Part shown: in pieces, positions 1-8,186 of the stretch
Numbering within the stretch: the stretch's first letter is position 1
Layout: the number at the start of each line of letters is the position of its first letter
Origin: Ideonella aquatica
GTDB taxonomy: Bacteria > Pseudomonadota > Gammaproteobacteria > Burkholderiales > Burkholderiaceae_C
NCBI RefSeq assembly: GCF_018069755.1
Contig: NZ_JAGQDE010000002.1
Span: 1-64,000 of the forward strand
DNA length: 64,000 nucleotides
Direction of reading: 5' to 3'
Made by a program: the position numbers and the translations under genes
The notes under the pieces: model-generated
What the model saw: only the letters and a program-made list of their open reading frames with translations
The model's database searches: none
Told to the model about the DNA's origin: nothing

Positions 1-376
1 CGGGCTCGGCGGCCACCGGTTCCGGGGCAACGGTGGCGGCGGTTGGCGGGGTGGGGGCGGGGGTCGGCGTGGCGGCGATCACCGGGGCAGGCCGCTGCAG
101 CGGCCGGGGCGTGGCGGGCGTCGGCGGGGGCGGCGGCACCGGCGTGGGCGCGGGCGGCGCGAGCCAGTGCACCTGCAGCGGCAGCGCGGCCTGCACCGCC
201 TGGCGCACATCGTCCAGCTGCCACAGGCCCCAGGCCAGCGCGCCGTGGGCCGCCAGCACGCCCACCACCAGCGCGCGCTGTCCAGCCGGCGGCAGGCCCG
301 CCGAGCCCTGGGCGCGGCGCAGCAGCTCGCCCAGCTCGGTGGCGGCGGGGGAGGGTTGCGGCAGGGCGGTGGACAT
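1..376 (-). CDS. tonB: TonB-like energy transducer, N-terminal part (runs off the window)
   Basis: This is a reading frame opening at an ATG at 376 and running off the left edge, so only about 125 residues are visible. A short cytoplasmic N-terminus is followed by one hydrophobic segment at about residues 34-50. That segment carries a histidine (VLAAHGALAW), as TonB transmembrane helices usually do. A long Pro/Ala/Thr-rich stretch follows (APTPVPPPPPTP), typical of the periplasm-spanning part of TonB. TonB family proteins couple the proton-motive force, through ExbB/ExbD, to outer-membrane receptors. The C-terminal domain that would confirm this lies outside the window. A Fur-box-like palindrome sits 45 bases upstream, which supports an iron-uptake role. 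Another Pro-rich single-pass membrane protein remains possible. Confidence 0.7.
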   Translation of the reverse strand, partial: MSTALPQPSPAATELGELLRRAQGSAGLPPAGQRALVVGVLAAHGALAWGLWQLDDVRQAVQAALPLQVHWLAPPAPTPVPPPPPTPATPRPLQRPAPVIAATPTPAPTPPTAATVAPEPVAAEP

Positions 377-420
377 GGCGGGCACGGTGGGATCGACGTT
401 GGATCACATCGTATCGCAAA

Positions 421-435
421 TGCGAATGATTCGCA
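421..435. promoter_or_regulatory. Fur-box-like palindrome upstream of the tonB-like gene
   Basis: TGCGAATGATTCGCA is a perfect 7-1-7 inverted repeat. It has the layout of the classical Fur 7-1-7 site TGATAATnATTATCA, with CG replacing the inner AT pairs. It lies 45 bases before the start of the tonB-like gene in a locally AT-richer stretch. Iron control of tonB is usual in proteobacteria; Fur binding here is inferred from the sequence. Confidence 0.6.
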
Positions 436-472
436 ATGCAATTTACGTTGCCTCATGCGGACCCGCCACAAA

Positions 473-509
473 GAACACGGCCGCCCCGGGAAGCCGGGCG
501 GCCGTGTTC
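473..509 (-). terminator. Intrinsic terminator after the EF-G-like gene
   Basis: A perfect 14-bp inverted repeat (473-486 with 496-509, 9-base loop) lies 35 bases beyond the stop of the minus-strand EF-G-like gene. Read on the minus strand, a short T-rich run (TTCTTTG) overlaps and follows the stem, as expected of a moderate Rho-independent terminator. Confidence 0.7.
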
Positions 510-543
510 AAGCACCGCGCTCGTAGAGTGTGTGAGCGCTAGC

Positions 544-2604
544 TCAGTCTTCGGCGCGCTTGAAGCTGGCCGCCAGCTTGGCCTGTTGCGCCGGCGGCAC
601 CGGCTCGTAGTGGCTGAAGGCCAGCGTGTAGTGGCCCTGGCCGGCGGTCAGCGCGTTCAGGCGGGTCTGGTAGCCGGTCAGCTCGGCCAGCGGGGCCTGG
701 GCGCGCACCACCATCATCTGGCCCACGCCGCCGTCGGTGCCGGCCACCTGGCCACGGCGCGACGACAAGTCGCCGGTGATGTCGCCGGTGGCGTGGCCGG
801 GGGCGCTGATCTCGACATTGACGATCGGCTCCAGCAGCACCGGCTGCGCCTCCAGGATGGCGGCGATCGTCGCCTTGCGCGCCGCGGTGACGAAGGCGAT
901 CTCCTTGGAGTCGACGCTGTGGTGCTTGCCGTCGTAGACCGTGACCTCGATGTCGACCACCGGGTAGCCGGCCAGCACGCCACCGTCCAACGCCTCACGC
1001 ACGCCCTTTTCCACCGCCGGCATGAAGTTGGTCGGGATGGTGCCGCCCTTGACCGCGTCGATGAAGCGCAAGCCCTCGCCGCGGCCCAGCGGCGCCACGC
1101 GCAGGTGCACCTCGCCGAACTGGCCCGCACCGCCGGTCTGCTTTTTGTGGCGGTACTGCGCCTCGGCACGGCCGCCGATGGTCTCGCGGTAGGCCACCTT
1201 GGGCGGGTGGGTGTCGACCTCGAAGCGGTAGACCTCCTTCATGCGCTCGAGCAGCAGCTTCAGGTGCAGCTCGCCCAGGCCGTAGACCACGGTCTCGTGG
1301 GTGCCGGCATGCTGCTCGATGCGCAAGCAGGGGTCCTCGTCGATCAGCTTCTGCAGGATTTCCCACAGCCGTTGTTCGTCACCATGGCGTTTGGGCTCGA
1401 TCGCCAGGCCATGCACCGGCAGCGGGAAAGCCAGCGGCGCGAGGTGGATGTGGTCGTCCTCGGCAGCGTCGTGCAGCACGGCGTCATAGTGCAGCGCATC
1501 CACCTTGGCGATGGCGACGATGTCGCCAGGCAGCGCGCGGTCCACATCCTGGTGCTCCTTGCCCTGCAGGCGGAACAGGTGGCCCACCTTGAACGGCTTG
1601 CGGCCATCACCCACGTACAGCTGGCTGTCGCGCGTGATCGTGCCCTGGTGCACGCGCAGCAGGCCCATCTTGCCGACGAAGGGGTCGTTGGTGATCTTGA
1701 AGACATGGGCCAGCACATGGGCCGCCGGATCGGGCGTGGCGTGCATCGGCTGGGCCTCGGCGCCCTCGCCCTTGAGGAAATCGGGCGGGTTGCCCTCGGT
1801 GGGATCGGGCAGCAGGCGCACGATCACATCCAGCAGCTCCTTCACGCCGGCGCCGCTGCGCGCCGAGACAAAGCACACCGGGATCAGGTGGCCCTGGCGC
1901 AGCGCCTCTTCCAGTGGCGCGTGCAGCTCGCTGGCGTCCACATCGCCGTCGTTCAGGTAGCGCTCGACGAAGTCGCCATCGACCTCCACCACCTGCTCCA
2001 CCAGCGCGCGGTGGGCCGCCTCCACGCTGGAGAAATCGGCCGAGCCGGTCTTGTTGTAGAAGCAGTCGACCACCCGCAGCGCGCCGGCCGAGGGCAGGTT
2101 CAGCGGCAGGCACTCCTTGCCGAAGGTGGCCTGGATCTGCGCCAGCAGGGCCTGAAGATCCACCCCGGGGGCGTCGATCTTGTTGACGATGATCAGCCGG
2201 TCCAGATGGCGCCGCGCAGCGTGCTCCATCATGCGGATCGCGCCGGCCTCGATGCCGGCGGCGGCGTTGATCACCACCGCGGCGGTCTCCACCGCCTCCA
2301 GCGCCGGCAGGGCCTGACCAGCCAGCTCGGCCGCCCCGGGGGTGTCGATCAGGTGAATGCGGGTGTCCAGGTGCTGCAGGTGCATCACGCTGCTGGCCAG
2401 CGAGTGCTGCAGGCGTTTTTCTATCGGATCGTGGTCAGAGACCGTGGTCCCCCGCTCCAGCGAGCCGGGGGCTCCGATGGCGCCGGCCTGAACCAGCAGG
2501 GCCTCGGCCAGGCTGGTCTTGCCGGCGGTGGCGGGGCCCACCAGGGCCAGCGTGCGGATGGCGTGCATGGCGGCCAGGGCGGCCGCCGAGGATGCGCTTG
2601 ACAT
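544..2604 (-). CDS. Elongation factor G-like translational GTPase (FusA2-type)
   Basis: The product is 686 residues, close to EF-G length. The GTPase domain carries the P-loop GPATAGKTS near residue 22, the G3 motif DTPG and the G4 motif NKID. Domains II-V follow, including the domain III/IV region PKVAYRETI and the C-terminal segment ISAPGHATGDITGDL. The position after DTPG, a catalytic His in canonical EF-G, is Ala here (DTPGA). Slow or altered GTP hydrolysis is therefore likely, as in the EF-G paralogues often called FusA2. It is a lone gene without rpsL, rpsG or tuf neighbours, so it is probably not the housekeeping EF-G. The start is supported by GAGGAG seven bases upstream of the ATG, and a hairpin terminator follows. 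The exact role, such as ribosome recycling or a stress function, cannot be told from sequence. Confidence 0.9.
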   Translation of the reverse strand: MSSASSAAALAAMHAIRTLALVGPATAGKTSLAEALLVQAGAIGAPGSLERGTTVSDHDPIEKRLQHSLASSVMHLQHLDTRIHLIDTPGAAELAGQALPALEAVETAAVVINAAAGIEAGAIRMMEHAARRHLDRLIIVNKIDAPGVDLQALLAQIQATFGKECLPLNLPSAGALRVVDCFYNKTGSADFSSVEAAHRALVEQVVEVDGDFVERYLNDGDVDASELHAPLEEALRQGHLIPVCFVSARSGAGVKELLDVIVRLLPDPTEGNPPDFLKGEGAEAQPMHATPDPAAHVLAHVFKITNDPFVGKMGLLRVHQGTITRDSQLYVGDGRKPFKVGHLFRLQGKEHQDVDRALPGDIVAIAKVDALHYDAVLHDAAEDDHIHLAPLAFPLPVHGLAIEPKRHGDEQRLWEILQKLIDEDPCLRIEQHAGTHETVVYGLGELHLKLLLERMKEVYRFEVDTHPPKVAYRETIGGRAEAQYRHKKQTGGAGQFGEVHLRVAPLGRGEGLRFIDAVKGGTIPTNFMPAVEKGVREALDGGVLAGYPVVDIEVTVYDGKHHSVDSKEIAFVTAARKATIAAILEAQPVLLEPIVNVEISAPGHATGDITGDLSSRRGQVAGTDGGVGQMMVVRAQAPLAELTGYQTRLNALTAGQGHYTLAFSHYEPVPPAQQAKLAASFKRAED

Positions 2605-2858
2605 GGGGCATCTCCTCGTCCGGGCCCGCCGGGGCGCGAGGGCGCCGCGGAAGGGGCGGGCCGTGGATCTTTCGTGCGGATCAGCCTACGCCTGCGGCCC
2701 GCGGGTCGCAAGCACTGTCGCCTGACCCTTGAGGCAGATCAGGCATCGGCGCCGGAAAACGGCCTGGCGCTGCGAATCCGGACAGCAGGGTGTGGGATGG
2801 GCCGACCCCGCGGCGGTTTCCACAATACGCCATCCCCTCACCACCCCAAGGAACTGTC

Positions 2859-3347
2859 ATGCGTAGGTTGTCCACCTTCGTCGGCTTGGCCGCCGGTCTG
2901 TGCCTGTCCCTGCCGGCAGCGGCCGCCACGGTCAGCTGCAGCGCGCAGGTCACCGGCTGCTCGTTCGCCTACGACGGCGACTGGCCCGTGCAGGGCCAGG
3001 ACTGGACCACCAACACCGCCTGGTGGACCGACGCGGCCGCCAAGGTGAAGATCGACCTGGGCGAGGTGGTCGACATGACTGGCCTGACGATCTCGGTGGA
3101 CAACAACGATGACTACAAGGTGATGGCCTCGGTCGACGGCCAGACCTGGACCCGCGTGCTGAACATCCGCGCCGCCGATGGCGAGATCGGCTTTGGCATG
3201 GACACGATCTCCACCGTCAAGGGCGACCCGGACCGCGTCAAGGGCCTGGGCTTCCAGCCGGGGCCGGTGCGCTACTTCAGGATCAGCGCCCGCAACGGCG
3301 ACGGTTTGTATTCCATGGGCGAGCTGCTGGTGCACACCGCACCCTGA
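2859..3347 (+). CDS. Secreted discoidin (F5/8 type C)-like protein
   Basis: A 162-residue protein with a clear signal peptide (MRRLSTFVGLAAGLCLSLP followed by AAAA). The ATG at 2859 is preceded by AAGGA. The mature part looks like a single galactose-binding-like jelly-roll of the F5/8 type C kind: a segment KIDLGEVVDMTGLTISVDNN, then KVMASVDGQTWTRVL, then a final strand RYFRISARNGDGLYSMGEL. Such domains bind sugars or other surface ligands. A Cys pair near the mature N-terminus (VSCSAQVTGC) could form a disulfide. The gene ends one base before the convergent amn gene. The ligand is unknown, and no sorting signal such as PEP-CTERM was seen. Confidence 0.7.
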   Translation: MRRLSTFVGLAAGLCLSLPAAAATVSCSAQVTGCSFAYDGDWPVQGQDWTTNTAWWTDAAAKVKIDLGEVVDMTGLTISVDNNDDYKVMASVDGQTWTRVLNIRAADGEIGFGMDTISTVKGDPDRVKGLGFQPGPVRYFRISARNGDGLYSMGELLVHTAP

Positions 3348-3348
3348 C

Positions 3349-4818
3349 CTACTGGAACGCCACCTCGGCAAAGCTGCGCAGCTTGCGGCTGTGCAGCTGG
3401 CTGGCGCCGGCCTCGCGCAGCAGCTCCAGCGCGCGGATACCGATGCGCAGGTGCTGGTCCACCCGCTCGCGGTAGAAGTGGTTGGCCATGCCGGGCAGCT
3501 TGATCTCGCCGTGCAGCGGCTTGTCGCTGACGCACAGCAGCGTGCCGTAGGGCACCCGGAAGCGAAAGCCGTTGGCGGCGATGGTGGCGCTCTCCATGTC
3601 CAGCGCGATCGCCCGGCTCTGGCTGAAGCGGCGCTCGGGACCCGGGTGCGGCAGCAGCTCCCAGTTGCGGTTGTCGGTGCTGGCCACGGTGCCGGTGCGC
3701 ATGATCTTCTTGAGCTCATAGCCGGCGAGCTGGGTGACCTCGGCCACCGCCTGCTCCAGCGCCAGCTGCACCTCGGCCAGCGGCGGGATCGGCACCCACA
3801 GCGGCAGCTCCTCATCCAGCACATGGTCCTCGCGCACATAGCCGTGGGCCAGCACGTAGTCGCCCAGTTGCTGGGTGTTGCGCAGGCCGGCGCAGTGGCC
3901 CAGCATGATCCAGGCATGCGGGCGCAGCACCGCGATGTGGTCGGTGATGTTCTTGGCGTTGGCCGGACCCACGCCGATGTTGACCATGGTGATGCCGCCG
4001 CTGCCCGGGCGCACCAGGTGGTAGGCCGGCATCTGTGGCAGGCGCGGCGGCGGCGTGCCGCTGGCGCTGCGCGCGCTGCCAGTGCGCGGCGTCAGCACGT
4101 TGCCGGGTTCGACGAAGGCCTCGTAGGGGCTGGCCGGGTCCTGCATCAGCGTGTGGCCCAGGCGGATGAACTCGTCGATGTAGAACTGGTAGTTGGTGAA
4201 CAGCACAAAGTTCTGGAAGTGCTCGGGCGCGGTGCCGGTGTAGTGGCGCAGCCGGTGCAGCGAGTAGTCCACCCGCGGCGCGGTGAACAGCGCCAGCGGC
4301 TGCGGCTCGCGCGGGCCGGGCTCGTAGGTGCCGTTGGCGATGCCGTCGTCCATGGCGGCCAGGTCGGGCAGGTCGAAGTGGTCGCGCAGGCGCATGCGCT
4401 GCTCGGCGCTGAGGGATCCCTCCACATGCTCGGCCTCGGCCAGGCAGAAATGCACCGGGATCGGCTGGTGGCCCAGGCCCACCTCGAGCGACACGCCGTG
4501 GTTGCGCAGCAGCAGGCGGAACTGCTCGCGGTAGTAGTCGGCGAACAGGTCGGGGCGGGTCAGCGTGGTCTCGAACACGCCCGGGCCGGCGACGAAGCCG
4601 AAGCTCAGCCGGGTGTCGGCGCGCGCCACCGTGTGGGTATGCACGCGCACGCTGGGGTAGAGCGCGCGCACCCGGCGCGCCGGCACCTGGCCCTGCACAT
4701 AGGCCTGCAACTGCTGGCGCAGGTGGCCCACCTGGGCCTGGTACAACGCCTGCACGCAGGCCAGGGCCGCCTCGGCGTCATCGAAGGACTGGCGGGGGGA
4801 GAAGGGGGCTTCCGTCAT
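3349..4818 (-). CDS. amn: AMP nucleosidase
   Basis: About 489 residues, matching the roughly 484 of E. coli Amn. The enzyme hydrolyses AMP to adenine and ribose 5-phosphate. An N-terminal AMP-nucleosidase domain (from about residue 10, SFDDAEAALACVQALY) is followed by a phosphorylase-like (PNP/UDP family) domain. That domain includes GSGGITMVNIGVGPANAKN, LRPHAWIMLGHCAGLRN and a late substrate-pocket segment ALDMESATIAANGFRFRVPYGTLLC. I chose the ATG at 4818 (MTEAPFSPRQ) from family length; an in-frame ATG at 4839 is possible, and neither has a strong ribosome-binding site. The gene is convergent with the discoidin-like gene. It adjusts adenylate pools in the cytoplasm. Confidence 0.92.
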   Translation of the reverse strand: MTEAPFSPRQSFDDAEAALACVQALYQAQVGHLRQQLQAYVQGQVPARRVRALYPSVRVHTHTVARADTRLSFGFVAGPGVFETTLTRPDLFADYYREQFRLLLRNHGVSLEVGLGHQPIPVHFCLAEAEHVEGSLSAEQRMRLRDHFDLPDLAAMDDGIANGTYEPGPREPQPLALFTAPRVDYSLHRLRHYTGTAPEHFQNFVLFTNYQFYIDEFIRLGHTLMQDPASPYEAFVEPGNVLTPRTGSARSASGTPPPRLPQMPAYHLVRPGSGGITMVNIGVGPANAKNITDHIAVLRPHAWIMLGHCAGLRNTQQLGDYVLAHGYVREDHVLDEELPLWVPIPPLAEVQLALEQAVAEVTQLAGYELKKIMRTGTVASTDNRNWELLPHPGPERRFSQSRAIALDMESATIAANGFRFRVPYGTLLCVSDKPLHGEIKLPGMANHFYRERVDQHLRIGIRALELLREAGASQLHSRKLRSFAEVAFQ

Positions 4819-4909
4819 GCACCGATTGTGGACCGCCATGGTGACAAGCCGTGATCTTCGGCAAACCGGGCGCGCGGGCAGACACGGGCGCCGCCTACAC
4901 TCGCGGGAG

Positions 4910-6121
4910 ATGAATCTCGCGACCCGCCAACGAATCCGCCGCGGCTGCCTGGTGCTGGCCCTGGCTTGCGGCGCTGGCGCCCTGCCGGCGATGCCGGCGC
5001 CCGGCCCGTCTGTGGCGTCGGCGCCGGGACCGGCATCCGCGCCCAAACCTGCGCCCAAGCCTGCGCCCAAGCCCGCCCCGAAGCCTGCGCCCAAGCCCGC
5101 GCCCAAGCCTGCCCCGAAGCCCGCGCCCAAGCCCGCGCCCAAACCTGCGCCCAAACCTGCGCCCAAGCCCGCGCCGGCACCGGCCCCCCAACCCGCCGCT
5201 CAAGCTGCGCCGCGGCCGGCCCCGGCCCCGGCCCCGTCGGCAAGCGCGGCGGCCAAGGGGATGGTGCCGGTGCTGGCCGCCGCTGCCTCGGCCGCCAGCG
5301 CGGCGCCGCGCAACGAGCCACCGCGCCCCCCCGACGCCGCTGCCTGGTGCCGCCAGGTCGCCGGCTACCTGGTTGATCTGACAGCCGCGCGCTGCCAGCA
5401 GGCGGCCCTGATGCCAGGCGACGGCCGCTCGGTGCGCGGCGTGCCGCTGTGGTTCCGCGACGTCCGGCCGGCGGCGGCGCCGCGGCTGCGCGTGCTGGTG
5501 CTGGGCGGCATCCATGGCGATGAGATGGCCAGCGTCAATGTCGTGTTCGACTGGCTGGACCGCGCCGTCAAGGCCGCCGACCCGGGCATCCACTGGCGCA
5601 TGGTGCCGCTGGTCAACCCCGACGGACTGATGCGCAAGCCGTCCACCCGCGTCAATGCGCGCGGCGTGGACCTCAACCGCAACTTCCCCACGCCCGAGTG
5701 GGAGCGTGCCGCCCAGGCCTACTGGGCCAGCCGCACCGGCAAGGACCCGCGCCGCTTTCCAGGCCCGAGCGCCATGTCCGAGCCTGAGACGCGCTGGGTC
5801 CAGGCCCAGGTCGACCAGTTCAAGCCGCACCTGATCGTCTCGGTGCATGCGCCCTACGGCGTGCTCGATTTCGACGGCCCGCCGCCGCCGCCCGAGAAGC
5901 TGGGCAGCCTGCACCTGGACCAGGTGGGCATCTACCCCGGCTCGCTGGGCAACTACGGCGGTGTGGTGCGCCGGGTGCCGGTGGTCACCTTGGAGCTGCG
6001 CAACGCGCGCCAGGTGTCCGGCAACGAGATGGCGGCGATGTGGACCGACCTGCGCGGCTGGATCGACCGCCGTCGCGAGCAGATGGCCCAGAGCCAGCCC
6101 CTGGACCGGCCGGCCCGCTGA
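4910..6121 (+). CDS. M14-family zinc carboxypeptidase (murein peptide amidase-like) with Pro-Lys-rich linker
   Basis: About 403 residues. An N-terminal hydrophobic segment (CLVLALACGAGALPA) suggests export or anchoring. It is followed at about residues 43-88 by some eleven copies of Ala-Pro-Lys-Pro and then Pro/Ala-rich sequence. The catalytic domain shows the M14 signatures: HGDE (zinc HxxE) in LVLGGIHGDEMAS, VNPDGLMRKPSTRVNARGVDLNRNF with the Asn-Arg substrate clamp, a third zinc ligand in IVSVHAPYG, and the catalytic Glu in VVTLELRN. This resembles MpaA-type enzymes that trim murein peptides. The linker could let the catalytic domain reach the peptidoglycan. Only two bases separate its stop from the next gene, so co-transcription is likely. 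The natural substrate is inferred. Confidence 0.85.
   Translation: MNLATRQRIRRGCLVLALACGAGALPAMPAPGPSVASAPGPASAPKPAPKPAPKPAPKPAPKPAPKPAPKPAPKPAPKPAPKPAPKPAPAPAPQPAAQAAPRPAPAPAPSASAAAKGMVPVLAAAASAASAAPRNEPPRPPDAAAWCRQVAGYLVDLTAARCQQAALMPGDGRSVRGVPLWFRDVRPAAAPRLRVLVLGGIHGDEMASVNVVFDWLDRAVKAADPGIHWRMVPLVNPDGLMRKPSTRVNARGVDLNRNFPTPEWERAAQAYWASRTGKDPRRFPGPSAMSEPETRWVQAQVDQFKPHLIVSVHAPYGVLDFDGPPPPPEKLGSLHLDQVGIYPGSLGNYGGVVRRVPVVTLELRNARQVSGNEMAAMWTDLRGWIDRRREQMAQSQPLDRPAR
5039..5172 (+). repeat. Tandem 12-bp repeat encoding Ala-Pro-Lys-Pro
   Basis: About eleven imperfect copies of a 12-base unit (GCGCCCAAGCCT and third-position variants) sit in frame inside the M14 peptidase gene and encode a Pro-Lys spacer. 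The alternating Lys and Pro suggest a stiff, positively charged linker that could lie against the cell wall. Copy number is likely to vary between strains. Confidence 0.9.
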
Positions 6122-6123
6122 GC

Positions 6124-7953
6124 ATGAACGACCTGTCCTCGGCCCCCCCGCCCCCGCTGCCGACGGACGCGCGCACCCAACTGGCCCAGCACCTGGCCCG
6201 CGCCGGCAGCCTGCGCAGTCGCTTCCCCGCCGAGGCGCTGGCGCTGTGCGAGCAGGCCGAGGTGCTGGCGCGGGCGCTCGATTCTCAGGGCGATCTGGCG
6301 CGTGCCCTGCTGCGCGCCGGCCAGTGCCTGAGCGCGCTGGCGGTGGCGCCGGCCGGTGGTACACGCCAGCAACACCAGCAGGCGGCGCACGAGCGGCTGG
6401 GCCAGGCGATGGAGCTGTTCGTCGGCCTGGAGGACCGCCACGGCGAGGCCGAGGCAGCCAACTCGCTGGGCAACCTGCACGCCACCTGCGGCGCCCATGC
6501 CCAGGCGCTGCCGCTGTATCACCGCAGCCTGGCGGTGCGGCGCGACCTGGGCGACCGCATTGGCGAGGCCGGCGTGCTCAACAACATCGGCCTGCTGCTG
6601 CGCGACACCGCGCAGTTCGCCGACGCGCTGGCCTGCCTGTTCGCCAGCCTGGAGCTGGCCGAGGACCTGAACGACGAGCGCGCCACCGCGCATGCGCTGG
6701 CCAGCATCGGCACCGTGCTGGCCGAGCTGGGCGAGACCGGCCGCGCCACCGAATTCCACCTGCGTGCGCTGGCGGTGCTGGAGCAATGGCCCGATCCCGC
6801 GCTGGAGGCCTCGGCCCGCACCGGCCTGGGCCGGCTGCTGGCCCGCACCGGACACCCCGAGGAGGCTTTGTCGCACCTTGAGCGCGCGCTGGCGGTGGCG
6901 CACCGCAGCGGCCGCATTGATGACTTGGCGTCCGCGCTGCACGCGCTGGGCCAGGCGCACCAGGGTCTGGCCCAGCCGCAGCGCGCGGAGTGGCTGCTGC
7001 ACGAGGCCCTGGCGGCAGCGCGCCGTGGCGGCCAGCCACTGGCCGAGGCCGAGGTGCTGCTGAGCCTGGGCGAGCTGCGCGGCCGCCAGGGCGACAGCAG
7101 CGACGCGCGACCGTTGCTGCTGCAGGCCCTGGCCGGTGCCGAGCGCCTGCAGGCCGACCACCTGGCTGGCCGGGTGCACCGCGCCTTGTCGCGCTGGCAC
7201 GAGCAGCAGCGCGAATTCGAGCCCGCGCTGCGCCACCACCAGGCCTTCCATGACTGCCTGCAACGGGTGCAGGGCCAGGCCGTGCAGCGCCGCCTGCGCA
7301 CCCTGCTGTCCGGCAGCGAGCTCAAGGTGGTGCACCGCGACGCCGAGCACCAGCGTCGCCGCGGCGACGCGCTGGCCGAGGCGCTGGACATCGCCCGCGC
7401 CAGCGACCGCCACAAGGATGAGCTGGTGCGGGCGCTGCGCCACCAGGCCGAGCTGCTGCGCCAACTGGCGCGCGAGGACGGCCTGACCGGCGTGGCCAAC
7501 CGCCGCTGGCTCGACAGCATGCTGATGCGCGAGCGCGAACGCGCGCGCCGCCACGGCCATCCGCTGGCGGTGGCGATGATCGACCTGGACCACTTCAAGT
7601 CGATCAATGACCGCTGTTCGCACCATGTGGGCGACGAGGTGCTGCGCCGCATCGGCCGCCTGCTGCTGCAAACCTGCCGCCAGGGTGATCTGGTCGGCCG
7701 CTACGGTGGCGAGGAGTTCCTGGTGGTGCTGGTCGAGACCCCGCTGGCCGCGGCCCGGGGCGTCTGCGAGAAGCTGCGTCGGCTGGTGGCCGCCATGGAC
7801 GTGGAAGGCCTGCACCCGACGCTGAACCGGGTCACGGTGAGCATCGGCGTGGCCGGGGATGCCGCCGACCCGGTGGCCGAGGACCTGGTGCAGGCGGCCG
7901 ATCGCGAGCTCTACCGCGCCAAGCGCGAAGGCCGGAACCGGGTGTGCGGCTAG
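6124..7953 (+). CDS. TPR-repeat diguanylate cyclase (GGDEF)
   Basis: About 609 residues with no membrane segment. Residues 1 to about 400 are helical tetratricopeptide-like repeats (for example EAEAANSLGNLHATCGAHAQ). A coiled region leads into a C-terminal GGDEF domain of about 165 residues (DGLTGVANRRWLDSML, DLDHFKSIND). The active-site loop is GGEEF, with an RxxD inhibitory site (RQGD) five residues before it, so cyclase activity and product inhibition should both be intact. Diguanylate cyclases make c-di-GMP from two GTP. The TPR part probably senses a protein partner or peptide. The start ATG lies two bases after the M14 peptidase stop, implying translational coupling. A long palindrome covers the stop codon. 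Confidence 0.88.
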   Translation: MNDLSSAPPPPLPTDARTQLAQHLARAGSLRSRFPAEALALCEQAEVLARALDSQGDLARALLRAGQCLSALAVAPAGGTRQQHQQAAHERLGQAMELFVGLEDRHGEAEAANSLGNLHATCGAHAQALPLYHRSLAVRRDLGDRIGEAGVLNNIGLLLRDTAQFADALACLFASLELAEDLNDERATAHALASIGTVLAELGETGRATEFHLRALAVLEQWPDPALEASARTGLGRLLARTGHPEEALSHLERALAVAHRSGRIDDLASALHALGQAHQGLAQPQRAEWLLHEALAAARRGGQPLAEAEVLLSLGELRGRQGDSSDARPLLLQALAGAERLQADHLAGRVHRALSRWHEQQREFEPALRHHQAFHDCLQRVQGQAVQRRLRTLLSGSELKVVHRDAEHQRRRGDALAEALDIARASDRHKDELVRALRHQAELLRQLAREDGLTGVANRRWLDSMLMRERERARRHGHPLAVAMIDLDHFKSINDRCSHHVGDEVLRRIGRLLLQTCRQGDLVGRYGGEEFLVVLVETPLAAARGVCEKLRRLVAAMDVEGLHPTLNRVTVSIGVAGDAADPVAEDLVQAADRELYRAKREGRNRVCG

Positions 7954-7974
7954 CCGCACACCCGGTTCCGGCCT
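7929..7974. repeat. 46-bp perfect palindrome across the stop codon of the TPR-GGDEF gene
   Basis: Bases 7929-7951 are the exact reverse complement of 7952-7974, with no loop. The TAG stop (7951-7953) sits at the centre, so the last seven codons form one arm. In RNA this makes a hairpin of about 20 bp at the 3' end of the message. It may serve as a terminator or as 3'-end protection, although no U-tract follows. It could also extrude as a cruciform. Confidence 0.9.
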
Positions 7975-8043
7975 GCGGCCGATTAGTTGGGCTCCCCCAG
8001 CCCCCTCCACGAAGGGGCTCCAGCATGAGGGTCCGCTCCCTCC

Positions 8044-8066
8044 AGCCTCCCTCCGAGAGGGAGGCT
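8044..8066. repeat. 10-bp stem-loop in the spacer
   Basis: AGCCTCCCTC pairs with GAGGGAGGCT around a three-base loop. Another small hairpin lies just before it (AGCCCC 7999-8004 with GGGGCT 8014-8019), and a third after it (CACCCGC 8139-8145 with GCGGGTG 8149-8155). The spacer between the two convergent genes is a run of stem-loops with no open frame that looks real. Confidence 0.75.
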
Positions 8067-8154
8067 CTGGTCAGAGGGACGAAGATCGTTGCGGCGGAGT
8101 GGCCGGGCGAGCGCCGGGCCGCCCCAAGCCGCCCGGCCCACCCGCTCGGCGGGT

Positions 8155-8176
8155 GGCGCCGGGTACTCCCGGCGCC
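8155..8176 (-). terminator. Hairpin following the thiolase gene
   Basis: GGCGCCGGG (8155-8163) pairs with CCCGGCGCC (8168-8176) around TACT, beginning 10 bases past the minus-strand thiolase stop. There is no clear U-tract, so it could be a Rho-independent terminator of GC-rich type or an RNA-stabilising stem. Confidence 0.55.
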
Positions 8177-8186
8177 GGGTGCCCCA

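Noticed and set aside
436-2601. A 721-residue open frame on the plus strand opposite the EF-G-like gene
   Set aside because: It is an antisense shadow caused by high GC third positions. Its composition (long runs of Ala, Gly, Val, Gln, His) matches no family, while the minus strand encodes a complete GTPase.
5039-5172. Short-period repeat considered as a CRISPR array
   Set aside because: The unit is 12 bases with no spacers, is in frame inside a gene, and no cas genes are near.
7929-7974. Palindrome considered as a phage or plasmid attachment site
   Set aside because: No integrase or tRNA is nearby and no second copy of the sequence is seen in the window.
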